The notes beneath the pieces were generated by a model that saw only the letters and a list, made by a program, of their open reading frames with translations, had not been told where the DNA came from and did not search any database. Shown in pieces: positions 42,582 through 54,035 of a DNA stretch of 64,000 nt. The stretch comes from Paragorgia papillata (taxonomy: Eukaryota > Cnidaria > Anthozoa > Scleralcyonacea > Coralliidae), in NCBI GenBank assembly GCA_035771165.1, contig JAWNZC010000322.1, positions 310,001 to 374,000 on the forward strand, given 5' to 3'. How positions within the stretch are numbered: the stretch's first letter is position 1; every line of letters starts with the position of its first letter. Made by a program: the position numbers and the translations under genes.

Positions 42582-42961
42582 ATTTATGAGTTTGAGTAAC
42601 TGTCGTGGGTCGTGTGTCGTGGGTAAAAAGTCGTGGGTCGTGGGTAAAAGGTCGTGGGTCGTGGGTAAAGTCGTGGGTCGGAAAATATGCTAATATAATA
42701 TAATATAATGTAATGTAGTGTAATATATAATATAATGTGAGTTTAACAAAATTTTGAACGAAAATGTAGCCTGCGTCGCAGCCCAAGCGTATCAAACGGT
42801 TTGAAAACACGTCGCCCTTTGCATTGGTCGTAATATCCAACCTGTTCTCACTGTTCTGGCTGGGGCGATCGAACCTGATTGAACTGCTTGGACAGAAATT
42901 AAACTCGGACCCAGCCATATTTCATGCATTAACTCTAACTATTATAATGGATGTTTTGAAA

Positions 42962-42962
<1 letters not shown>
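42582..42962. repeat. dispersed repeat with GTCGTGGG minisatellite, copy 1
   Basis: A tandem cgtgggtcgtgggtaaaag (42600-42680), a TAATATAAT stretch, then gtagcctgcgtcgcagccca and a unique tail; it is the inverted counterpart of 57394-57795. Its right end passes directly into (TA)n. Confidence 0.8.

Positions 42963-42964
<2 letters not shown>

Positions 42965-43034
<70 letters not shown>
42965..43034. repeat. (TA)n
   Basis: About 34 TA units. Confidence 0.97.
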
Positions 43035-43036
<2 letters not shown>

Positions 43037-43324
43037 TATATAGTGCGTAAAATACAAATTATTGAGCAGAAGTCAATAAGCGCAATTATACGGAAATATC
43101 TAATACTTAAATGTATCTTTGTTGTGGAATGCTACAGTCAGATTTTCCCGAAAAAAATATGATTAAATTAAATTAACATTAAATTAACACCATCTGCATA
43201 ATATGTCACTAATATTCAGCTTTTCCAAAGTCCAAAACCACCATTTCAGGCATTCATGCGCGACCATAAAGGTCGTGGCTAGATCAAGGGAGCACGCCAG
43301 ACTGACCTGTGTTTCTTCTTCTTT

Positions 43325-43500
43325 GTTCGGAGTTCCTTCATAAATATTCAGCCATTTTGAATAATGCGGTATATATCATTAGCGTATCGCAGGCGCGGGT
43401 TACGGCGCCGAAGGAAACCCGAGGCCCGAGCGTTTACGAGGCGGAGAAAGGAGGGAAGAGAAAAGGAGGGGAGTGAAAAAACCGTCACGTGAAGGAGTAT
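43325..43500. repeat. GC-rich repeat, copy 2
   Basis: Inverted counterpart of 25325-25470, sharing ttgaataatgcggtatat and gaaacccgaggcccgagcg. Confidence 0.6.
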
Positions 43501-44321
43501 TGACCAATGGCGATGCGTTATTAGGGTTTTAAAATCTAGCTATGCTCGTAGCCCTTGATCTGTCAACAATCAATTAGGTTGTTCACGCGAGGTAAGTTTA
43601 ACAAACGTTTATAAGTTTTTGCCAGCAGTTACAACCCATGACCCAACCATCCCAGCGTTTCTGATATTCCTCAGTTCCTGTCTAGTAAACACTATTTAAT
43701 AAAACATATAAATTGCTAGCCAACAGCGAACCACTTGCAAAGACAGAGTCAGAGAAAGAAAACACCGTTCCAATACTGTATTTAAATTACTGTACATCGT
43801 CCAAGTAAAGTTCGAAATTCAAAGAACTTAAGAAATACGTCGTAAAATTGTAATATTATTCAATTTACTCACATCCTCCTTCGATCACATCCTCCTTATC
43901 TACTGATAGTATTAGTTTGTTTATGTACTGCCGAAACATAGAACGTAGATGTCTCACGTTTCGAGCGATTGCACGGAGCCAAGGCCCTTTAATATAAAGT
44001 CATTACGTTTCATGTTTCGGCAGTACACCAACATTGCTATATTTCGACTTGCATTTCAACACTGCCCTCGCAGCAGGCTGCTTTTATTTCACTATTTCAT
44101 TTTGGATGGATAGTGACATCATACATGTATATCGACCATAATTAGAAATGTTCCTAGCAACGGAAATGTTCCTAGCAACGGTCAACCAGCATCATCTTAC
44201 AAAATCTCTGGCGTTTCACTCCCCTTCTATTTATCTTCCTTCCGACCTTTATTTAATTTTCGTAACGCGAAACTAATCTGGCCACCCCAGCCTGAAACTT
44301 GCCACCATGCCACTGTATATG

Positions 44322-44324
<3 letters not shown>
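43501..44324. other. intergenic, nothing recognised
   Basis: It holds a small tandem (aatgttcctagcaacgg x2) at 44145-44180 and, at 44275-44325, a piece that recurs inverted at 45690-45740. No gene. Confidence 0.4.
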
Positions 44325-44376
<52 letters not shown>

Positions 44377-44892
44377 CTTTATTAATTAATCACAATACAG
44401 GAGCATGAATCTTAAATGGCCAAGACATAAATACCAAGTCTCTACCATTAAATCCAATTAGTATTCTTTTCAAACAACCTAGTGCAGTAGTTTGAAAGCC
44501 CTAAACACTTCTGAGCCATGGTGCATAAAAACACGGTATAATACACCTGTCGGGAAATTAAGATAACTTGAAGTGTATGCATGGTGAAAGTATTTAAAAG
44601 CTTTTTCTCTTCTTGTTTAACTTATGTGCTGATTAATTTATATCTTAATTTCCCAGGTGTATAAAACCGTGCTTTTTACGCATCCGTGGCTTCAGAGAAG
44701 TGTTTAGGGCTTTCAAACTACTGCAGGTGTACTAGTTATCTAGTATGGGACCTCATGTCCTTTTGTAGTTGCACCTGCCCCTGGGCAAATTTAAAAAAAA
44801 AAATAAAAAAAATAGGTTGTTTGAAAAGAATACTAATTCATTTTCTAAGGGTTCCTGATTTTTTATACACACTGTATATATATATATATATG
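44325..44892. repeat. inverted-repeat element between two (TA)n tracts
   Basis: (TA)n lies at 44325-44374 and 44873-44892. Between them, 44459-44570 returns inverted at 44640-44835, sharing tttgaaagccctaaacactt and ttcttttcaaacaacct. An insertion of about 85 bases interrupts the right arm at 44726-44810. Confidence 0.7.
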
Positions 44893-45174
44893 TAATATTT
44901 ATAAACCGCGCAGGAGGGCTTTATCGGATATAAAACACGAGGCGATAGCCGAGTGTTTTAGAGCCGATAAAGCCCGTACTGCAAGGTTTTTAAATGGCTT
45001 CTAAAAAGAATCACTTCATACGTTCATTGGCGTAGTAATTTTGAAAATTAAGCTTATCTCAGCCGTTAAAAACCAGCGAGAAACTTAGAGCGAGTCTATA
45101 TCACATATATAGATCCGATACGCTCATGATTTTTCTTTGTGTTTTCCTCATGAATTATTAATGAATTTTAGAAA
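44884..45174 (+). repeat. 290-bp duplicated repeat, copy 2
   Basis: It differs from 22656-22945 by only a few bases over its whole length, implying a recent duplication or transposition. Confidence 0.85.
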
Positions 45175-45181
45175 TATATTT

Positions 45182-45648
45182 AACAGTTATACCATGAGCT
45201 CGAGTCGTATATGAGCTCATAGCCAACGAGGCGCTTCGCCGAGTTGGCTATTAGTTCGTATACGACGAGAGCGAAAATCTCACAGGATGTGTTCGCAACA
45301 GGTCCGTAGCAAGGCTGTTAACAGGTTGTAACAATGCTGTTCATTCAAGAAGCTGCTACAACCTTGTTAGCATCAACCTGTTAACAACTTGTTGAGTGCA
45401 GAGCGGTAACAGGTTGTTGGAACAACTTGTCATCAGCCTGTTGGAGTCATCAGCCTTGTTACAAGTTGTCAACAACCTGCTACAGACATGTTAACAAGAC
45501 TGGGACAGCCAGTGCGAACACATGACGGTGACAGCCTGTTGAACAGCCTTGTAACAACTTGCTTGCAGGTCTGTAACAGCTTGCGCGTTTTTACGTGTGT
45601 AGTAGGGAACCAATCACATTACGCAAAAGCTCATATCCGATAGCATGC

Positions 45649-45692
<44 letters not shown>

Positions 45693-45835
45693 TGGCGTGG
45701 TGGCAAGTTTCAGGCTGGGGTGGGCAGATTGGTTTTGGTGCCCCTTCTGCACCCCCAGTTGGGGGGCCTTGCCCCCCTGTAGGTTATGGTTTGGCTATGA
45801 ACTCATATACGACTCGAGCTCATGGTATAACTGTT
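45182..45835. mobile_element. 654-bp TIR element, 10-bp TSD, satellite-like interior
   Basis: The TIR AACAGTTATACCATGAGCTC (about 55 bp) is inverted at the right end. The flanks are AAATATATTT on both sides. The interior, 45290-45590, is a degenerate tandem of aacaggttgt/acaacctgtt-type units, followed by (TA)n at 45653-45689 and a gcgtggtggcaagtttcagg piece also found inverted at 44.3 kb. Confidence 0.75.
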
Positions 45836-46153
45836 AAATATATTTGTAACATTTTATGAGCCATAAAAATTCGTCTAGACTACTACAAGCATTTTACTAA
45901 ATTTGCACCACGATTCTTAATAAAATAAAAACTTTAGAGTCTTAAATCTTATTATTCTTACAAATTCTTACTTTGTTCTTCATTGAGGTGTCTATTGTCT
46001 TCGTTGAGTTTTGTCACTCCTTGGATTGAAATTGTGGCCGCCATTTTGAAAAATCCGAGTAGAAAAATCCGAATCCCGATGATTGTTCCGAAGTTAACTC
46101 GGACCTAGTACCTCGCGGTCACCTCAACTGCGAGTATCCCATCTAGCCACGAC

Positions 46154-47554
46154 CTAACCTGAATGTCAGGCCTTTATTTGTTCCCGCCTTCCGCTAAACC
46201 CGGCAGCGCGGGCAGAGGTGCGGGCGAGCGAGAAGGCGAGAAAAACAATGAGGAAACTCTTAACAAAACTGTCTTCCGCCCACTTTGCTATTTTTAAACA
46301 TGAACGAGTATGATTGATATGAGTTGTCAAAAGAACAAAGCGTATGTTTTGATTTCATCCCACAGAAATATATAGTCTTTCTCCGCGTCTGGTTTTAGTC
46401 CAGACTAGTCTAGGTAGACTTGCAATAAATACACGAGCTTGAATTGAAGGCGTTTGTCCATGGTATCTAGACCCGATCTAGAGAAGAAGTTGAAGAAATA
46501 TTGATTCAAAATTCCACCATAATAAAAGATAAACACGATTTGATAGCCGCCTTGATATAGTTTCGACTAAATTAATAAAATATATAATTTTGTAGCACAG
46601 GCTAGAACGTTGGAGAAAAGGATCGACTGGATATTGATGTTTTATATTAAAAACAAACGCAATAGTTTGGAATTATTTTATACAGTTTTAGAATTAAAAT
46701 TTTAGAATGCAGGTAGGCCATTTAATATTAATATTGATACATATTAAATTATAAACACGTCTCAACCGTATAAACTCAGTCATCCACAACTAAGACTAAC
46801 TGCTCCGAGATTCCCATTTCGCAACTTACGGGTCCACTTTTCTGACAACTATTGTTCAGCACTGCAATAAACAACTTGGACTTTCGCATCGGCTTCGCGT
46901 TCACTGAGTAGCCATCGTCCCTGATCATCGAACGAAGGACCCAAGTAGACTGCTTTTTCGCAAGCTAGGTCTCCACCTGCTACAACGAAATTCCTCACTG
47001 TGCCATGTTGAAGTCGATGAAGTTCAGAGAACACAAATGGCAATATCTGATATATCAGACTTTCACCAAAACCAGTGGGCAAAACAGCAAAGATACCTTG
47101 GCTGTCAACAGGCAACAGCGAGCTTTCGAATGCACGCCGTTTGTTCTGGTTTCAAAGACTCATTGCCGAAATGTGTCAATGAATTTAACAAAGCGGTTTC
47201 GAAAAGTCCTTCTATGGTTTGATTTCCGACATAATAAATGATTAAATGAATGAATTGGTCACAGAATCGTACACGATAAACACATTCGAGAAATGGCGAT
47301 GACCTCGTCACGGTGTGCACCTTCACGGTGCACCTTTGGGCAAGTTGTTTATCTGAATGAACCAATCAAAATCCTAACTTCAATTAGTCAGCCAATCAGA
47401 GCTCCCGTCCATGAGATGGACGGATTCCCCACAGTTTTGTTAAGAGTTTCCTCAGGCCTTTGTTTTTCTCGCCTTCTCGCTCGCCCACACCTCTGCCCGC
47501 GCTGCCGGGTTTAGCGGAAGGCGGGAACAAATAAAGGCCTGACATTCAGGTTAG
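46154..47554. mobile_element. TIR element carrying a RecQ-helicase fragment, copy B
   Basis: The same TIRs as copy A. The flanks are CCACGAC on both sides (46147-46153, 47555-47561), a perfect 7-bp duplication. It is about 1400 bp and collinear with copy A, with small indels. It is an independent insertion of the same non-autonomous family. Confidence 0.9.
47004..47365 (-). pseudogene. RecQ-like helicase fragment, second copy
   Basis: It reads LTHFGNESLKPEQTACIRKL and, after an 11-base insertion, IFAVLPTGFGESLIYQILPF. The Walker A lysine has become glutamate (GFGE). It ends at the same HRLQH position as copy A. Confidence 0.7.
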
Positions 47555-47561
47555 CCACGAC

Positions 47562-48698
47562 CTTATATAAATCATTGCCGGGCGCACAACCTACAAACCT
47601 GCAGCAGGCATGTGCCCATTGAGCCTGCCCGTGACTGATCTGAACTGCATGGTCAGCTCATGTTTCTCTCACTAGAATGCATCGCGCAAAGGCGCATTCC
47701 GAGGTGGTGGCGATGTGTTACGACGGCTACAGTTGTGCTGCTACAGTTGACTGTAGCAAACCAATCAACACGTCAGATTTAGGTCACGTTTTGCTGCATT
47801 TCATGAACTTCCGCTACAGTTCACTAGAGCGAAGAAATTTCCGATGATTAGACTATGATGTGATGTAATTACTCGTTCGTTCCCTTGGCTTCTGTTCACC
47901 ATTGCGTCCATCAACGTTTTACAACAACTGTTGCGTGTCTTCGATGATACTTATGAGTTATTCGCCTAAGGAAAAGGAGGATGATTTGATTGCTCTTAAG
48001 CGTTACTGTGAGAAATGTCTTAAGAGCGAATTTGAAAGAAAGAAGGATGATCCTCGCCGTGTATGTTTGTGTATTAACTATTCGAAGTTGCAGTTCCCGC
48101 GCAGCTAAGAATTGCGCTCTTCAAAGCACAACGCAGTAAGGTATGTGAAGCTTATGAATAATAAATTGCCTGGGTTATTATTTGAATAATAAGATATGCA
48201 AATTATGACTGAGATCAGTCTTTGTGTGTATTTATATGATTGAACGCGAATTCATTCTCAGTCACATATGTAGTGGTAAGACCAAATAAACGTTAATCTT
48301 TAATGTTGCAGTCGACGGGCTGCTTGCGTAAATCTAATAGACGAGTACTAGGTATGTTGATCAATAAATATATTATCAAACAATCATATTTTACACAAAC
48401 AGATATTGTTGTCAACAGTTTTTATTGGTAGATTTTTAATATAAATCCAATATTAACAAATATTGTCGTATTTGGCTCTTTATTCTTGTGTGAAATTTGA
48501 ATTGCGCCTGCTGCAGAATTAGCTGGAATCTTCACTCAAAATGCGGGAAATGCCGTTTCCGGGGTTTGAAATTTCAAAACTTTCAGGGGGGGCATGCCCC
48601 CGGACCTAGAATGGTGTTGTCACTAATTTGCAACAGTCAGATTTTGCTCTAGATCCGCCCCTGGTGCTGGTGCATTTCTCGAAAAATGGGGATATCTA
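47562..48698. other. intergenic; an ORF at 47902-48108 is unsupported
   Basis: The 68-codon lysine-rich frame (CEKCLKSEFERKKDDPRR) has no recognised homologue. At 48538-48600, ggaaatgccgtttccggggt and gggggggcatgcccccgga belong to a repeat also seen at 52.4 and 62.0 kb. Confidence 0.4.
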
Positions 48699-48707
48699 AA
48701 CTCCAAA

Positions 48708-49809
48708 TAGCCTCCGTAGCAGGCGTTCTGTTCTGGGGGAAAGGGTTGAGAGGAGCAGCGGAAAGAGGCTTGAGCGCGCACGGTGGAGCGCGCGCGAGGC
48801 GAGGCGAAAAGAAAATAGGGGGGGGGGGGAAATTGGGGGGAAACGCGAAGGAACGCCTGCCAAAATCCTATTCATAAACGAGACAATTTTTAAGTAAATA
48901 TGACTGGAACTTATAATCAACACCTCTTCAAATAACCAATGAAAAATTGTTCCGGAAATTAACGTTGATTGAGCGTAAACATGCCTCGCCATAGATGTTG
49001 GTTTTTCGCGGGAATTGCTAATTACAATTACTAAAGGCATAATTGTCATTGTCACAGTTGAGGGATGAGCGCGCTGGGTAGTGCAACTGCTACTCCGGAG
49101 AAAATAATAAAATCGCGCTTAGGAAGTCCTCGAAATGCTCCTACTCCGAATCAGTTCTGTCGGGTATGTCAGTGCAGTTTTCCACTGAAAAGAGTTGCCT
49201 CCTTCAGGTTTAATACCGCAGATGAAATTGATGGTGAAAATGTTGTCTTAGCCTCGCCATGTCAATCTATTGGAATCGATGCTTCTCGAGATCCGAACTT
49301 GTCAAATCGCGTATGTAAAAGCTGCGGTAGAAGGATGCGAAACTTCGCTAAGTATTTTATGGAACTGAAGACTGCTGTAAACAAGATGCATCCACAGTTT
49401 TCGTCGATGACAATGGTTGGTGATGAAGAGAACACTCGCGTGAAACGGCTTTTGCCAACGTCAATTTGTTCACCAGACCGAAGTCCTGGCCAAAGGAAGC
49501 AGATGAAATCCGCGCAATCGCAGCGATCCGAAGGTGAAGTAGGAACAGACTGAGAAGTGCGAAAATAACGAAATACAATCCAGCTTGTGTTTGGTTTGAA
49601 AGATTTTACGGTGTGTTGACAGGTTTCATTGAGGACTCAATTGTTCCTTCGCCTTTCCCCCAATTTTCCTCCCGCCCCCCCTATTTTCTTCTCGCCTCGC
49701 TTTATTTTTTTCTCGCCTCTCGCGCGCGCTCCACCGCGCGCGCTCAAGCCTCTTTCCGCTGCCCCTCTCAACCCTTTCCCCCAGAACAGAACGCCTGCTA
49801 CGCAGGCTA
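48708..49809. mobile_element. 1.1-kb TIR element encoding a ZAD-like protein, 9-bp TSD
   Basis: TIRs of roughly 150 bp start TAGCCTCCGTAGCAGGCGTT and end AACGCCTGCTACGCAGGCTA; the GC-rich gcgcgcgag parts are inverted too. The flanks are AACTCCAAA on both sides (48699-48707, 49810-49818). The only ORF between the TIRs is at 49065-49553. The duplication length suggests a Mutator-like transposase acting in trans. Confidence 0.9.
49065..49553 (+). CDS. ZAD-like zinc-finger protein inside a TIR element
   Basis: An intact 162-residue frame. The first half has NQFCRVCQCSFPLKR (C32, C35, C37) and, about 47 residues on, NRVCKSCGRRMRNFAKYF (C84, C87), the C-x2-C...C-x2-C layout of a ZAD/BED-like zinc-binding N-terminal domain with the following helix. 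The second half is basic, rich in S, R and Q, and without further fingers. I recognise similar domains in multicopy proteins of corals. It may be a captured host exon or the element's own DNA-binding protein; no transposase is present. Confidence 0.6.
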   Translation: MSALGSATATPEKIIKSRLGSPRNAPTPNQFCRVCQCSFPLKRVASFRFNTADEIDGENVVLASPCQSIGIDASRDPNLSNRVCKSCGRRMRNFAKYFMELKTAVNKMHPQFSSMTMVGDEENTRVKRLLPTSICSPDRSPGQRKQMKSAQSQRSEGEVGTD

Positions 49810-49818
49810 AACTCCAAA

Positions 49819-50106
49819 GCAAGTTTGCTTTTGTCGCGTCTGGTCTGGTCTTACTGTGCATGGATTGGAGGTGATGTTAATCACATTATCTTTTGCGTTG
49901 GAAAGGCAATATGGTAGTCTCATCGTCTCGTATCTGCCTCCTCCGCAGGCGTCTCTTCAGGATTTATTATATAAACGCATTTATACAGGCAAATATTAGT
50001 TAAAACGCATCAAACGACGCGCGCGCGCGAAAGACTAGGAGCACTGGAAACTAATGTAAGGAAAATGGCGTAGGGGATTGTGGGAAGGAGAAAGAAAGGG
50101 AGAGAG
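49819..50106. other. short spacer, GCGC-rich tract
   Basis: It holds gcgcgcgcg (50019-50027) and inverted agacgcctgcg-type pieces (49944-49956, 50105-50116); no gene. Confidence 0.4.
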
Positions 50107-50999
50107 ACGCCTGCGAGATCTTGTGTCGATTTCTTGGCATTCTAGTCCGGCAGCATATGTCGTGAAATAAAGTTCCGTAGGAATTTCGTGAAGAAAGCAA
50201 GCGACTAGTCTGGATATGTTAAGGGGACCCTCAGGAACGTGAAAAATGTTGTTGGCAATTTTGTGACTTGCATCAACGGCCGCTATGGTGAATTTAATAA
50301 GTGACGTAAATGGCCCAGCATGGAAACGAGGCTGAGCAATAAAACGCCTTATAACCATCGTTAATGGAAACAAATCGTTACAAAAATTACTCATACCTTA
50401 TATTGAAGTTTATCCGACACAACAAAGTAACGTTTAGGTAAAAAAGCTTGTCACGTGACCATCACAGCATGAAAATGAGGCTGAGCAATAAAACACCTTA
50501 TAACCATCGTTAATGGAAACAAATCGTTACCAAAATTACTCATACCTTATATTGAAGTGTATCTGACACAACTAAGTAACGTTTAAGTAATAAAGCTAGT
50601 CACGTGACCATCACAGCATGAAAACGAGGCTGGACAATAAAATGCCTTATAGCTTATTTTGATTTGCGTAAAATCTACCCAAATCCACCCAAATCAAATA
50701 AATATGTGAGTGGTAGTTTAGAAGGCAAGGCCTCCGTCCGTAATACGGGTGGTCACGTTATTAGCATGGAAACGAAGCTAAGGTACGACCTTTGTCGAAC
50801 CATTGTCATCATGTCATGTTCTTATTTACAGAAATTTAATTAAGCAAAGACCATCTCCTCATCCTCCATCCCCTCTCCTCTTCTTCCTCCTCATCGTCAT
50901 CGTCATCATCGTCGTTGTCCTCATCATTGCTGTCGGTAACATTATGAGTCATCTCCATTATCGTTGCAGCTGCAGAGATCTAGAGGTCTGTGCAATTAA

Positions 51000-51415
51000 G
51001 TCCAGGATTGTGGCACTGTTATGTATTCGTGGAACATCTCTCCTTAACACAGCCGCACTTAACTAGATGGGTGACTGCATCAGGTGCTGGTTGTAGTCGT
51101 GTCATCACTGGAAGCCACTCATTTTTAACCGCGAAGTAAGCACAATATTCAATATTTATTCGGCATACTGATTGTCAAAAAAAGTACAAATACACTAGAC
51201 AATTTTAAAATCAAATAGAGATGTGAACTAAATAATACGGTATACATCAAATTAGAAACACCTTTCTCCATTGTCCAACCATACTTATAATTCGCTGGTG
51301 ACGACAGCTCTGGATTCGGCACGGCCTTGTCATTGTTCCATACCATTGCCTGGTAATATGCTCGCAATATGGCCGGCCTCTTTCAATGCAGCTTAATTCC
51401 TTGAGAGGTAGTGAG
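51000..51415 (-). pseudogene. 3' end of cysteine-rich repeat gene, left palindrome arm
   Basis: On the minus strand, one exon gives YYQAMVWNNDKAVPNPELSS and YGWTMEKG, with a donor at 51261. The next gives EWLPVMTRLQPAPDAVTHLV and KCGCVKERCSTN, then a stop. This is the C-terminal block (tryptophan-rich, then LVKCGC...C) of a multicopy protein family I know from cnidarian genomes, of unknown function. It is truncated. Confidence 0.6.
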
Positions 51416-52302
51416 TGTTGAGTGCTTTTCCGGAACAGCAACCACCTCATGAGATCTTTCACCTTAACAATGCTTGTGTGTTTGGCTAGTACAGTTCAAT
51501 GCAGACAAGCTTCTCAATTGTGGTATAACGGCCCGTGGTATAGGGTGCGCGGTTGTACACAGGCCTTGAAGTGCGCTCACGATATATATTCATCCGCCTT
51601 GATGAACGCTTTCCAACACGCCAGCTTCCCTTTACCTGCGAAACTTTCGGCATTATCGGTTCTACTCCAGGCACGAAACCCAGGAAGCGCTGCAGTTCTA
51701 GCGGGACAAAGCAGTATTCTTGATCTCGACCATTGTCATTGGTACTGTTCTCATCTAGCTCAATTATTTCACCGCGAGCGATGAAGTGCGACTTATTTTT
51801 AACTGGTTAGTTAGTTGGATACACCTTGGAGTGGATATCGAAGTGGAATGCATGTTGTATTGGACAGTGGGCTGCGTGGAATGCGCGTAGTAGTGGGCAG
51901 CCAATGTAAAGCAACTCACAAAGATATGACATAACTTGAAAGCAACCAGGAGGAGGCAGATACGAAGCTGTTGCAGCATACTGTTGATGCTACAAGCCTC
52001 GGGACCACGGATATCAACATCATATCACAAGACCCCAACCAGACCCCAACGTCTTTGTGCTGTCTCTCAGGCGATTCCCAGAGCTGTGTGAGAACACATC
52101 CTTTGTGACCGGAGAGGGCAGCGCCATCGCAAGATACTGCTTAGGCCTAAGTAACGTTCGCTACCATGGACCTGCTAGAACTACAGTGCTTCCTGGGTTT
52201 CATGCCTGGAGTAGAGCCGATAATACAGGAAGTGTCGCAGTAAAGGGAAGCTGGCGTGTTGGAAAGCGTTCCTGAAGGCTCGGATGAAGATATCGTCACC
52301 TA

Positions 52303-52777
52303 GGCGTAGAGTTTTGTTTCTGTCCAGGGGGGCTGAAGTGTTGAACAGGGCCTTTTTAAGAGTTTTCCCGTGGGGGGCGTTTACAAAAAGGAACTCTTCT
52401 AGGTCATGCCTCCCCGGAAATTTTTGAAATTTAGAGTCTAGGAAATGCCATTTCCTGCATTCTGAGGGGTGATTTTTAAAAACACTGAAGGTCATGAAAT
52501 GTCATAAAAACTAGTTAAAATACAACACATTTCATACAATTTTTCGATGTTGTGTTTACTGGGTTGACTTATCACTGTATATGGGTGCTTTTGGCTGACA
52601 GGAATGAGGCTGTAACAGTTACTTTAGCCAAACGAGTAACCAATAATTTGTGAATGGTGATTGATGAGTCAGTTGTTGCAAAATTTCTGGGGGAGCTCAG
52701 CCCCCCCATTAAGATTTATCGGGGGGCTAAAGTCCCTCAGCCCCCCCCCCCCCCCCCCCCCATACTCTACGCCTATG
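52303..52777. mobile_element. 475-bp insertion with short TIRs and poly-C
   Basis: TAGGCGTAGAGT at the left and ACTCTACGCCTA at the right bound sequence absent from the mirror position in the left arm. Inside are the ggaaatgccatttcctgcat repeat motif and a C21 tract (52741-52761). Confidence 0.65.
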
Positions 52778-52879
52778 ATTATTCGTCACCGAATACCAAG
52801 GACCGTTACCGCAATTGAGATGCTTGTCTGCCAACTGTACCAGCCAAAGACACGCATTGTTAAGGTGAAATATTTTAGG

Positions 52880-53418
52880 TGGTTGCTCTTCCGGAAAAAG
52901 CAAGCCCAGACTACCTCCCATAGAAGCTGCATTGAAAGAGGCCATATTGCGAGCACATCACCAGACAATGATATGGAACAATGACAAGGACACAAGGTAC
53001 CGAATCCAGAGCTGCAGTCACCAGCGAATTATGGAAGGTCAATGGAGAAAGGTGATTTGTGTTTTGATCTACACCGTATATATTATTTAGTTTACATCTT
53101 TATTTGATTCTAGAATTGTCTAGTGTATTGTTTTTTGACAATCACCATGGCAAATAAAATTGAATATTGTGCTTATTTCATTAGAGATGAATGGCTTCCA
53201 TTGATGACACGACTGCAACCAGCACCTTTTGCAGTCATCCATCTAGTTAAGTGCGGGCTGTGTTAAGGAGAGGTGTTCCACGAATAGATGACAGTGTCGC
53301 AAGTCTGGACTTAAGTGGAGATGACACCTGTCATAATGTTGCCGACAGCAATGATGAAGACAACGACGAGTCTTCTTCTCAAGAACGTGACAACGGTTCG
53401 ACAAAGGTCGTACCTTAG
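52880..53418 (+). pseudogene. 3' end of cysteine-rich repeat gene, right palindrome arm
   Basis: The same block in mirror position: KEAILR and MIWNND, then WLPLMTRLQPAPFAVIHLVK. An extra G breaks CGC, then CVKERCSTN, and in shifted frame CRKSGLK and DDTCHNVADSNDEDNDESSS, with a stop at 53416-53418. The acidic tail looks like the authentic terminus. At least two frameshifts or stops make it non-functional. Confidence 0.6.
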
Positions 53419-54035
53419 GTTCGTTCCCATGCTAATAACGTGACTTCCCGTATCACGGACGAGGCCTGGTAAACTACCACTCGCATATTTATTAGCCTCA
53501 TTTCCAAGCTGTCATAGTCACATGACTAGCTTTATTACTTAAATGTTATGTAGTTGCGTCAGATAAACTTCAATATAAAGTACGAGTCATTTTGGTAACG
53601 ATTTGTTTCCATTAACAATGGTTATAAGCCGTTTTATTGCTCAGCCTCGTTTTCATGCTGTGATGGTCACGTGACTAGCTTTATTACTTAAACGTTACTT
53701 AGTTGCGTCAGATAAACTTCAATATAAGGTACGAGTAATTTTGGTAACGATTTGTTTCCATTAACGATGGTTATAAAGCGTTTTATTGCTCAGCCTCGTT
53801 TCCATGCTGGGCCATATACGTCACTTTTTAAACCCACTATAGTGGCCGTTTGTGCAAGTCACAAAATTGCCAACAACATTTTTCATGTTCCTTATGGTCC
53901 CCTTAACACATCTAGACTAGTCGCTTGCTTTCTTCACGAAATTCCCACGGGATTACATACGCTGCCAGACTATTCTAGGCGATTTCTTGGCAGCTTAACT
54001 TTAACGCTTCTAAACCTGCAATTTACCCGCCAAAG

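Larger units (their letters stand above)
50107..53990. repeat. 3.9-kb imperfect palindrome (giant foldback), arms about 1.7-1.9 kb
   Basis: Left-arm sequences return inverted on the right: 50160-50220 with 53920-53960, 50318-50610 with 53520-53800, 50760-50795 with 53395-53430, 51050-51230 with 53060-53245, 51290-51490 with 52845-53010, and 51600-51705 with 52165-52275. The centre is near 52.0 kb. Each arm carries a tandem of two units of about 150 bp containing gtcacgtgacca and cgttaatggaaacaaatcgt. The right arm has a 475-bp insertion at 52303-52777. Confidence 0.85.

Noticed and set aside
47902..48108. 68-codon ORF with CEKCLKSEFERKKDD
   Set aside because: Protein-like composition but no recognised homologue and no conserved context.
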